Assembly: GCA_022571615.1 (NCBI GenBank)
Contig: JACZXM010000184.1
Coordinates: 1-6,491, forward strand
From: Acidobacteriota bacterium
GTDB lineage: Bacteria > Acidobacteriota > UBA890 > WLXD01
Direction: 5' to 3'
DNA: 6,491 nucleotides
Position numbers and translations under genes: made by a program. This document shows, one piece after another, positions 1 through 4,607 of this stretch. The notes under the pieces were generated by a model that saw only the letters and a list, made by a program, of their open reading frames with translations, had not been told where the DNA came from and searched no databases. Position 1 is the stretch's first letter, and every line of letters starts with the position of its first letter.

Positions 1-257
1 CAATCTTTGTCAGGCAGCTGCACGTCGCCTCGGAGGCTCGGGTCGAGGATCCTGGCCGGGATGACCTGGACCGACTCCAGGAGTCTATCCAATCGCTTCC
101 TCTGATCGGGATCCGCCAGATTCCGCCGCGCCTCTTCGACGGCGTAGTCCGAAGTGACGAGCTCCGAGTTGGTCGCGCTCCAAAGCCTTTGCACGCCGGC
201 GTTCTCCCGGTACGCGGCAGAAAACAGGACGTTGGCATCAAGAAAGAGACGATCCAC
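1..257 (-). CDS. vapC: PIN-domain (VapC-like) toxin, 3' end outside window
   Basis: Probable ribonuclease toxin of a type II toxin-antitoxin module; PIN-domain toxins of this kind cut RNA, often tRNA or rRNA, using a Mg2+-binding acidic cluster. Read from a GTG at 257, it begins MDRLFLDANVLFSAAYREN. This is the classic first PIN strand, with Asp7 followed by Ala-Asn-Val-Leu. The second acidic position is probably in VEEARRNL (Glu41/Glu42), and LPDKD (Asp83/Asp85) near the window edge matches the third acidic motif. Eighty-five codons are visible; full PIN toxins run about 125-150 residues, so the C-terminal third is missing. The start lies 3 bases after the antitoxin stop, in the same frame (TGA TTC GTG). 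A GGGAG at 269-273 sits 11 bases upstream as a possible ribosome site. The sequence shows the fold and the partner; the RNA target cannot be read. Family is fairly sure; VapC versus another PIN subgroup is less so. Confidence 0.82.
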   Translation of the reverse strand, partial: MDRLFLDANVLFSAAYRENAGVQRLWSATNSELVTSDYAVEEARRNLADPDQRKRLDRLLESVQVIPARILDPSLRGDVQLPDKD

Positions 258-260
258 GAA

Positions 261-560
261 TCAGTCGTCTCCCGGACGATGGTGCGGGATCTTCGTAGGA
301 TCCAATCCCATCGTGCGCACCGCGTCCAAGGCGTGTTTATAGTCCTCGGCATCGACTGCGTTGGAGAGAAGGAACTCGGCCTTCCGCTCGGAGTCGTACA
401 TTTCCAGGGGCACCGTGACAGCCGGACGAATCAGGATTCCTTCCGCAGTCTCCTCAACGATCACCTCAGAGCCTTCTTGAATTCCGAAGATCCGCCTGAG
501 TCTTGCCGGAATTACAAACGTGCCTCGCTTGCCAATTCGGCTCGATTCTGAGACAGCCAT
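261..560 (-). CDS. vapB: AbrB/MazE-fold (VapB-type) antitoxin
   Basis: DNA-binding antitoxin expected to neutralise the PIN toxin encoded directly downstream and to repress its own promoter. The first half is a swapped-hairpin AbrB domain: SRIGKRGTFVIPARLRRIFG at about residues 5-24, then IQEGSEVIVEETAEGILIRP. This is the usual 'resist/robust, IPa.lR..lgi..Gd.v' pattern. The C-terminal half (about residues 52-99) is charged, ends HHRPGDD, and would be the toxin-binding tail. I place the start at ATG 560 (99 residues), not at the in-frame TTG at 566. A near-perfect Shine-Dalgarno (minus strand GAAAGGAGG, 575-567) lies 6 bases before the ATG but directly abuts the TTG. It ends 3 bases before the toxin start, so the two are surely co-transcribed. 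Its own promoter seems to lie at 581-610. It could equally be named as an AbrB/SpoVT-family regulator. Confidence 0.88.
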   Translation of the reverse strand: MAVSESSRIGKRGTFVIPARLRRIFGIQEGSEVIVEETAEGILIRPAVTVPLEMYDSERKAEFLLSNAVDAEDYKHALDAVRTMGLDPTKIPHHRPGDD

Positions 561-566
561 AATCAA

Positions 567-575
567 CCTCCTTTC
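567..575 (-). promoter_or_regulatory. Strong Shine-Dalgarno of the AbrB antitoxin
   Basis: On the minus strand the bases read GAAAGGAGG, followed by T at 566, almost fully complementary to the 16S rRNA 3' end. Spacing to the ATG at 560 is 6 bases (TTGATT), which is optimal, and this decides the start against the TTG at 566. It is much stronger than the site before the toxin GTG, consistent with antitoxin being made in excess over toxin. Confidence 0.85.
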
Positions 576-580
576 TTCTG

Positions 581-610
581 AATATCAGATATACTGACAT
601 ACTGAGTCAA
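581..610 (-). promoter_or_regulatory. Putative sigma70 promoter of the vapBC-like operon
   Basis: On the minus strand TTGACT (610-605) matches five of six bases of the -35 consensus. A -10-like element follows after 17 bases (TGATAT, 587-582) or 18 bases (GATATT, 586-581). The start of transcription would fall near 575, leaving a very short leader that begins at the Shine-Dalgarno. The region is distinctly AT-rich and lies between the RelE-type toxin stop and the antitoxin, so the second TA module can be transcribed independently of the first. The prediction rests on hexamer match and spacing only. Confidence 0.55.
582..606. repeat. Palindromes and tandem octamer overlapping the vapBC-like promoter
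   Basis: On the plus strand ATATCAGATAT (582-592) is a perfect palindrome of two 5-base arms around one base. TCAG-TATAC-TGA type symmetry continues to 597, because the minus-strand reading TCAG..CTGA is an inverted pair at 585-597. ATACTGAC (591-598) and ATACTGAG (599-606) form an 8-base tandem repeat with one mismatch. These elements cover the spacer and -10 of the predicted promoter. That is where an autorepressing AbrB-fold antitoxin or its toxin complex would bind. The repeats are seen; the operator role is inferred. Confidence 0.5.
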
Positions 611-664
611 GGAAAATGGTTCCGTTCGGCACGTCGGGTCGGATAGCTTCTCGAGCCGTTGTAG

Positions 665-931
665 TCACCGGTAGATGTTCTTGCGGTACCCCACGGCCAA
701 CACGAGCACCACGACACGGGCATCCTCGATGCGACAGATCAATCGCAGCGCACCGACGCGGTACCTCCAGAGACCCAGACTCTCACCGCTGAGCGGCCGC
801 CCGAACCGGCGCGGATCCTGATCGGTTGCGACGCGCTCGCGAAGAAAACTCAGCAACCGCCGCTGCGCATCGCGATCCAGATTGCGCAATTCCTTCACGG
901 CGCGGCGGTCGAGCTCAACCGTCCAGGTCAA
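665..931 (-). CDS. relE: RelE/ParE-superfamily toxin
   Basis: Small toxin of the RelE/ParE fold, 88 residues, the normal family size. RelE members cut mRNA in the ribosomal A site; ParE members poison gyrase. The sequence begins MTWTVELDRRAVKELRNLD, a first strand and helix typical of RelE/StbE proteins. The core is LGLWRYRVGALRLICRIED (about residues 52-70), and it ends with VGYRKNIYR. Conserved basic and aromatic positions such as Arg56, Arg58, Arg63, Arg83 and Tyr87 fit the RelE active-site pattern, which favours an mRNA nuclease over ParE, but this is inference. The start is a TTG at 931, the only usable start near the beginning of the domain. It overlaps the antitoxin reading frame by 17 bases, so translation is probably coupled. 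No good Shine-Dalgarno is visible, only GCGAG just upstream. Rare start and overlap together should keep toxin output low. Confidence 0.88.
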   Translation of the reverse strand: MTWTVELDRRAVKELRNLDRDAQRRLLSFLRERVATDQDPRRFGRPLSGESLGLWRYRVGALRLICRIEDARVVVLVLAVGYRKNIYR

Positions 932-1127
932 GCTCGCGTTCCAGATCGTCCAGGCTCACGCGCGGCGCAGGATTCTCGAGCCGGGCGAGCGCCAGGTAGC
1001 GATCCTCCATGTCCTCGAGCTGAGCGAGAATCGCTTCTCGCACGTAGTAGCTCTTGGTGCGGCCGGTACGCGTCGCGAGCTCCTGCAGGCGTTGCTCGAT
1101 TTCGGGATCCAGGCGGACGGAAAGCAT
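915..1127 (-). CDS. relB: Ribbon-helix-helix (RelB/CopG-like) antitoxin
   Basis: Antitoxin partner of the RelE-type toxin: a dimeric ribbon-helix-helix repressor with a toxin-binding tail. From ATG 1127 it is 70 residues. MLSVRLDPE supplies the DNA-reading strand, IEQRLQELATRTGRTK the first helix, and SYYVREAILAQLEDMEDRY the second helix (about residues 27-45). The tail PRVSLDDLERELDLDG is the conserved acidic end that wraps the toxin in this family. Longer in-frame starts exist at ATG 1160 and GTG 1193. I reject them because the RHH domain begins at the ATG at 1127, an AGAGGT site lies 9 bases before it, and the extra segment contains a perfect inverted repeat better read as operator DNA. 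The stop (917-915) lies inside the toxin gene. No second antitoxin domain is present. The symbol relB is by analogy; many annotations would say only 'RHH antitoxin'. Confidence 0.85.
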   Translation of the reverse strand: MLSVRLDPEIEQRLQELATRTGRTKSYYVREAILAQLEDMEDRYLALARLENPAPRVSLDDLERELDLDG

Positions 1128-1133
1128 CTGTTC

Positions 1134-1167
1134 ATGACCTCTGTCATACAAAGATGACATATGTGAC
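1134..1167. promoter_or_regulatory. Operator-like array of ATGAC half-sites before the RHH antitoxin
   Basis: On the plus strand TGTCAT (1142-1147), six bases, then ATGACA (1154-1159) form a perfect inverted repeat. A further ATGAC at 1134-1138 pairs with GTCAT at 1143-1147 as a second perfect inverted repeat (spacer CTCT). A variant GTGAC lies at 1163-1167. Four half-sites 9-11 bases apart directly upstream of, and overlapping, the Shine-Dalgarno of the antitoxin match how RHH antitoxins bind as cooperative dimers. I do not see a convincing -35/-10 pair, so the promoter itself is not placed. Confidence 0.6.
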
Positions 1168-1405
1168 GCCTTCCCTGCAAGATCTCCAGGCACGCGATTC
1201 GGCTTTCACCCGATTAGACGGCCACGCTTCGACGCGCTGGGGTGATCTCGTCCAGGACCTCACGCGCTGGCGCCACGGGTAGCGCCTCGCTTGCCCCTGC
1301 ACCCGGCACCGTGGCACCATGCGTGCGCGCATCGTCCTGCCCTGGACAGGCAGCCGAGATCGAGTTGCAACGGCAGCAGCCGCGACGCTGCCACGGCGGA
1401 GATGG
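1168..1405. other. Gene-free stretch between the TA modules and the SRP RNA
   Basis: No protein-coding frame here has a recognisable start context or domain, and no tRNA T-loop signature is visible. It should contain the divergent promoters for the TA operon (minus) and the SRP RNA (plus), but no hexamer pair stands out; TTGCAA at 1365-1370 is the only weak -35 candidate. Small repeats include ACGCGCTGG twice (1232-1240 and 1262-1270) and GGCACC twice (1305-1310, 1313-1318). A short hairpin, GGCAGC (1372-1377) with GCTGCC (1387-1392), sits just before the RNA gene. None has an assigned function. Confidence 0.5.
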
Positions 1406-1410
1406 GACGA

Positions 1411-1507
1411 CGCCGGGCCCTGTGCGGTGCAGACCTGCGAACCCCGTCAGACCCGGAAGGGAGCAGCGCTAAGCAGGAAACTGCAGGTGCCGCAGGTCAA
1501 CCCGGCG
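1411..1507 (+). ncRNA. ffs: Signal recognition particle RNA, small bacterial (4.5S) type
   Basis: RNA scaffold of the signal recognition particle. It binds Ffh through its apical hairpin and directs ribosomes making membrane proteins to FtsY and the translocon. The diagnostic segment is GTCAGACCCGGAAGGGAGCA (1446-1465): stem CCC (1452-1454) and GGG (1459-1461) closed by a GGAA tetraloop, flanked by the GTCAG and AGCAGC sides of the conserved Ffh-binding internal loop. Outer stems also pair in order: CGCCGGG (1411-1417) with CCCGGCG (1501-1507), TGCGG (1423-1427) with CCGCA (1490-1494), TGCAG (1428-1432) with CTGCA (1481-1485), and CCTGC (1434-1438) with GCAGG (1473-1477). Five more pairs (GACGA 1406-1410 with TCGTC 1509-1513, one base bulged) could lengthen the closing stem. 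The rod of about 97-108 bases without an Alu domain is the short class. A place upstream of dnaX is common. Exact ends are inferred from pairing. Confidence 0.93.
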
Positions 1508-1514
1508 TTCGTCT

Positions 1515-1549
1515 CTGTTTTCCGGCAAACAGGCTGTAACGGCAACAGC
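1515..1549 (+). terminator. Two adjoining small hairpins after the SRP RNA; possible end or processing site
   Basis: CTGTTT (1515-1520) pairs with AAACAG (1527-1532) around a 6-base loop. Directly after it GCTGT (1533-1537) pairs with ACAGC (1545-1549) around 7 bases. They follow the SRP RNA closing stem at once. There is no T-run behind either, so an intrinsic terminator is not well supported; they may protect or process the RNA 3' end. Confidence 0.3.
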
Positions 1550-1557
1550 ACTATGCC

Positions 1558-1571
1558 ATATCAAATGATAT
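1558..1571. repeat. AT-rich palindrome in the dnaX leader
   Basis: ATATCA (1558-1563) and TGATAT (1566-1571) are perfect inverted arms around AA. The palindrome lies in an AT-rich stretch (about 1551-1595) that contrasts with the GC-rich surroundings and precedes dnaX by 24 bases. It may be part of the dnaX promoter or an operator; -10-like hexamers (GATATT 1567-1572, TATTTT 1579-1584) exist but lack a matching -35. Confidence 0.4.
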
Positions 1572-1595
1572 TTATCCTTATTTTCCGATACTACG

Positions 1596-3488
1596 ATGGA
1601 TAAACCCGCCTACCAGGTCCTGGCCCGCAAGTGGCGGCCGCAGCATTTTGACGCGGTCGTGGGCCAAAAGCACGTGGTGCAGACGCTCGCCAATGCCTTG
1701 GATCAGGGGCGCATCGCACACGCGTACTGTTTTTCCGGTATTCGCGGTGTCGGCAAGACCACCATTGCGCGGCTGCTCGCCAAGGGGCTCAACTGCCGCG
1801 CCGTGCAACAGCCAACCTCCAAGCCCTGCGGTCAGTGCGAATCGTGCCTGGAGATCGAGCAAAGCCGCTCGCTCGACGTGGTGGAGTTGGACGCCGCCTC
1901 GCAGAGCGGCGTCGAGAACATCCGCGAGCTCACCGAGGTCACCCGCTACGCGCCGTCGCGGGACCGATATCGTGTGTTCATCATCGACGAGGCGCACATG
2001 CTCTCGCCAGCGGCGTTCAACGCTCTGCTCAAGACGCTCGAGGAGCCTCCCGCCCACGTGGTGTTCGTGCTCGCCACCACCGAGGCCACCAAGATCCTGC
2101 CCACGGTGCTGTCGCGCTGCCAGCACTACCAGTTCGGGCGCATCAGCCAGCGCGACATCAGCGGTCATCTGGCGCGCATGGCAAGGGCCGAGAACATCAC
2201 CATCTCCGATGATGGGCTGGCGCTGATTGCCACTGCCGCCGACGGCTCGTTGCGCGACGCCCAGAGCCTGCTCGATAAGTTGATCGCGTTTGCCGGCGAC
2301 CAGATCGACGAGCAGACGGTCATCGACCTGCTCGGGCTGATCGACCGGGTGCTGCTGCTGCGGGTCACCGATCTGATCGTGGCCCAGGATCTTGCCGGTG
2401 TGCTCGGGTTCGTCAACGAGATGGTCGAATCCGGGGTCGACCTGCACCAGTTCACCATCGACCTGCTCGGGCATGTGCGCAACCTGCTGATCGTTCGAAC
2501 GGTCAAGGATCCGGGCGAGATTCTCCACTTGCCCGACAGCGACGTCGCCCGACTCGCGCAGCAGGCCAAGGGCTTCGAGGTCGACGACCTGGATCGCGCG
2601 TTCTCTCTGATCGCGGCCAACGAGTATCGGATCAAGACCGCCGCCCAACCCCGCTACCACCTCGAGGTCGTCCTCTCGCGGTTGGCGCGAATGCCCAAAC
2701 TCGAGCCGATCGAGAAGCTCATCGCTGCCTTCGGCGGCGAGGGACCCGAGCCGGTATCCGGAGGCAGGGCAGGACAGCGACCTACCAGCACTGGAGAATC
2801 GGAGAGTGCCGCGATCCCGCAAGCGGCACCCGCGCCAGCGCAGCCAGTGACGCCCGAACTTCCGCAGGAAGCGGCGCCCGCACCGACGCAGGAGGCGGTG
2901 ACCGAACCACCGCCGGAAATGACGCCCGCGCCGCGCGAGCAGAAAGCAGCCGAGCCCCAGCGGACCGTTCCGGAGCGCGCCCCGGCATCCGGCCTGCTGC
3001 GAAATATCCAGGAGCAAGTCGACGAGCTCAACCCGTTGATCGGCCCGATCCTCGGGCGCACGAGCGCTATCTCGCTTTCGGGCGAGACGATCGTGTTCCA
3101 GTTTCCCGCCAGCGCCAACCTCTTCGCCGAGCGGGTCAGCGACCCCGAGGCACTGGAACTGCTAAGCACCGCGGCCGAAGCCGTCCTCGGGCGCCGGGTT
3201 ATCGCCCGGGTCGAGATCGACCCGCAGGCCACGCGCGGAGTGCCGACAACCGAGCCTACGACCCCCGTCTCGGTCTCCGACGAACCGCCGGTGCCCTCGG
3301 CGGGGACGGCGCAGCCGTCACCTGGCGCCGCTCACCAGCCTGACGCTGCCGTTGAGCCGGCTCAGAGTCCGGTTTCGGAGCCGGCGTCGGAACCATCCTC
3401 CCTCAGGCAGCGCGCCGAGAACGAGCCGCTGGTGCAGGAATTCGTGAAAGCCCTCAAAGGGCAGATCACCTCGGTCGAGGAGCTATGA
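1596..3488 (+). CDS. dnaX: DNA polymerase III subunit tau (DnaX)
   Basis: ATPase and organiser of the replicative clamp loader, which opens the beta clamp and ties polymerase cores to the helicase. The AAA+ module is complete. It starts YQVLARKWRPQHFDAVVGQ (residues 6-24), then Walker A GIRGVGKTT (48-56), four zinc cysteines (67, 78, 81, 84), Walker B VFIIDEAH (127-134), sensor-1 LATTEATK (159-166), and the SRC arginine finger (173-175). A collar domain follows to about 375. Then come a Pro/Ala-rich linker (about 380-465), a folded block (466-544, GLLRNIQEQVDELNPLIGP onward), a second Pro/Ser-rich linker (545-603), and a conserved tail (604-630, ENEPLVQEFVKALKG). The 630 residues fit a full tau form. 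No A-rich slippery site is seen, so a short gamma form by frameshift is not supported. The start matches the family N-terminus, yet no Shine-Dalgarno precedes it. The gene leads the dnaX-ybaB-recR cluster. Confidence 0.97.
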   Translation: MDKPAYQVLARKWRPQHFDAVVGQKHVVQTLANALDQGRIAHAYCFSGIRGVGKTTIARLLAKGLNCRAVQQPTSKPCGQCESCLEIEQSRSLDVVELDAASQSGVENIRELTEVTRYAPSRDRYRVFIIDEAHMLSPAAFNALLKTLEEPPAHVVFVLATTEATKILPTVLSRCQHYQFGRISQRDISGHLARMARAENITISDDGLALIATAADGSLRDAQSLLDKLIAFAGDQIDEQTVIDLLGLIDRVLLLRVTDLIVAQDLAGVLGFVNEMVESGVDLHQFTIDLLGHVRNLLIVRTVKDPGEILHLPDSDVARLAQQAKGFEVDDLDRAFSLIAANEYRIKTAAQPRYHLEVVLSRLARMPKLEPIEKLIAAFGGEGPEPVSGGRAGQRPTSTGESESAAIPQAAPAPAQPVTPELPQEAAPAPTQEAVTEPPPEMTPAPREQKAAEPQRTVPERAPASGLLRNIQEQVDELNPLIGPILGRTSAISLSGETIVFQFPASANLFAERVSDPEALELLSTAAEAVLGRRVIARVEIDPQATRGVPTTEPTTPVSVSDEPPVPSAGTAQPSPGAAHQPDAAVEPAQSPVSEPASEPSSLRQRAENEPLVQEFVKALKGQITSVEEL

Positions 3489-3492
3489 CGCG

Positions 3493-3804
3493 ATGATGGA
3501 CATGAAGAAGATGATGCGTGAGGCGGCGGCGATGCAGGAGAATCTGCAGCGCGAGCTGGGCAAGATACGCATCGAGGCTTCCGCGGGCGGAGGCGTCGTC
3601 ACCGCGACCCTCAACGGCCAGAAGGATCTGCTGGCGCTGCAGATCGATCCCGCTGCCGTGGACCCGGAGGATGTCGAGATGCTCCAGGATCTGGTGGTCG
3701 CGGCGGTCAACGAAGCTTCCCGCCGGGTTGACGAAGCGGTACAGCAGAAGGTGGGTGGGATGATCCCCGGAGGCATGGGCGCGCTCGGCGGCCTGCTCGG
3801 TTGA
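3493..3804 (+). CDS. ybaB: YbaB/EbfC nucleoid-associated protein
   Basis: Small dimeric DNA-binding protein of the YbaB/EbfC family, found on the nucleoid and linked by its conserved gene position to RecR and DnaX. The 103 residues match the family. A Met/Lys-rich N-terminal helix (MMDMKKMMREAAAMQENLQR, residues 1-20) is followed by the strand region IEASAGGGVVTATLNGQKDL (about 27-46). Next is IDPAAVDPEDVEMLQDLVVA (51-70), a long helix with NEASRRVDEAVQQKVG, and a Gly/Met-rich tail. This is the typical 'G.G.V.v..nG...l..i.idp....d.e.LedLi..A.n.A' pattern. It starts 4 bases after the dnaX stop, with GAGGAG (3477-3482) inside the dnaX end as ribosome site 10 bases upstream. A second ATG at 3496 is equally in frame. 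Co-transcription with dnaX and recR is almost certain from spacing. Confidence 0.96.
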   Translation: MMDMKKMMREAAAMQENLQRELGKIRIEASAGGGVVTATLNGQKDLLALQIDPAAVDPEDVEMLQDLVVAAVNEASRRVDEAVQQKVGGMIPGGMGALGGLLG

Positions 3805-3811
3805 CGGCGAC

Positions 3812-4414
3812 GTGAGCTACACCGAATCCGGTCCCGTCGCCGACCTCATCGAGCGCCTCCAGCGACTGCCGACCATCGGTCGCAAGACCGCCTCGCGGCT
3901 GGCCTTCTACCTGCTCAAGGCTCCCCCTGCCGAGGCCCGAGAGCTGGCCGACGCCATCCGGCAGGTGCGCGACAAGATCAAGCGGTGTAACCGCTGCAAC
4001 CTGCTCACCGATCAGGACCCGTGCTATCTGTGCGCCGATCCCAATCGCGACGAGGCGCTCTTGTGCATCGTCGAGGAGGGTCACGATGTGGCCGCGATCG
4101 AGCGCACCAGCCACTACCGCGGACGCTACCACGTGCTGGGAGGGTCGCTCTCACCGCTGGATGGAATCGGTCCCGACGAGCTGAACCTCGACGAGCTCGA
4201 GCGTCGCGTTCGCGACGGCAACGTGCGTGAGGTCATCGTCGCCACCAACCCGACGGTGGAAGGTGAGGCGACCGCTGCCTACCTGGCTCGACTGCTCAAG
4301 CCGACCGGTGCCAAGGTCACCCGCATCGCCTCCGGCATCCCGGTCGGCGGCGACATCGAGTACGCCGACGAGGTCACTATGTCGCGAGCCCTCGAGGGCC
4401 GGCGCGAGCTCTGA
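3812..4414 (+). CDS. recR: Recombination mediator RecR
   Basis: Recombinational repair protein that forms a ring clamp and, with RecO and sometimes RecF, loads RecA on gapped DNA coated with SSB. The helix-hairpin-helix near the N-terminus is visible (IERLQRLPTIGRKTASRLAF, residues 13-32). A four-cysteine zinc motif follows (Cys59, Cys62, Cys71, Cys74), then a Toprim domain beginning LLCIVEEGHDVAAIE (about 83-97) with EVIVATNPTVEGEATA later in it. The conserved end is SGIPVGGDIEYADEVT with SRALEGRREL closing the protein. Length 200 is standard. The start is GTG at 3812, 7 bases after the ybaB stop. The ribosome site is weak, so translation may depend on coupling to ybaB. All expected motifs are intact, and it is the last gene of the cluster because the next gene has a separate leader. 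Confidence 0.97.
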   Translation: MSYTESGPVADLIERLQRLPTIGRKTASRLAFYLLKAPPAEARELADAIRQVRDKIKRCNRCNLLTDQDPCYLCADPNRDEALLCIVEEGHDVAAIERTSHYRGRYHVLGGSLSPLDGIGPDELNLDELERRVRDGNVREVIVATNPTVEGEATAAYLARLLKPTGAKVTRIASGIPVGGDIEYADEVTMSRALEGRREL

Positions 4415-4485
4415 GTCGGGCGAGCCCGGGCGACGACCGGAACTGCCGCCCTGGGTGCCGGGCGCCGCATGACCGGCGGTGAGAT

Positions 4486-4515
4486 GGAAACCAATGCGGG
4501 GTTTGTGTCGTCTAA
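4486..4515 (+). promoter_or_regulatory. ECF-sigma-like promoter ahead of the permease
   Basis: GGAAACC (4486-4492), 16 bases, then CGTCTAA (4509-4515) resembles the GGAAC / CGTCTA pairs used by many extracytoplasmic-function sigma factors, with the right spacing. Transcription would begin near 4522, giving a leader of roughly 85 bases to the ATG at 4608. The site lies in the 193-base gap after recR, which otherwise holds no recognisable gene or clear terminator. No sigma factor gene is in the window to confirm it. Confidence 0.5.
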
Positions 4516-4607
4516 CCCTTTGAAACCCTCGGGCGCACGCGAGCCACGCTCACGGACTGAGCGTTGGGGCGCGGCAAGATCGCCCTGGATGCTGAACGGA
4601 CAGAGGC

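Noticed and set aside
1128..1193. N-terminal extension of the RHH antitoxin from GTG 1193 or ATG 1160
   Set aside because: The RHH strand starts at the ATG at 1127, which has a ribosome site, and the extension covers a perfect inverted repeat that looks like operator DNA.
1242..1603. Three overlapping plus-strand open frames before dnaX
   Set aside because: They cross the SRP RNA, have no domains, and conflict with each other in frame.
1578..3017. Long open frame of 479 codons on the minus strand
   Set aside because: It lies antisense to dnaX, has low-complexity Arg/Gly/Leu-rich translation without domains, and is a by-product of GC-rich codon use in dnaX.
1596..3488. Programmed frameshift making a gamma form of DnaX
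   Set aside because: No A-AAA-AAG type slippery heptamer was found; the longest A-run seen (CCAAAAG near 1664) is too early and not of that type.
4388..4399. Perfect 12-base palindrome GCCCTCGAGGGC near the recR end
   Set aside because: It encodes conserved RecR residues (ALEG), has no loop and no T-run, so it is not a terminator; likely coincidence of GC-rich codons.
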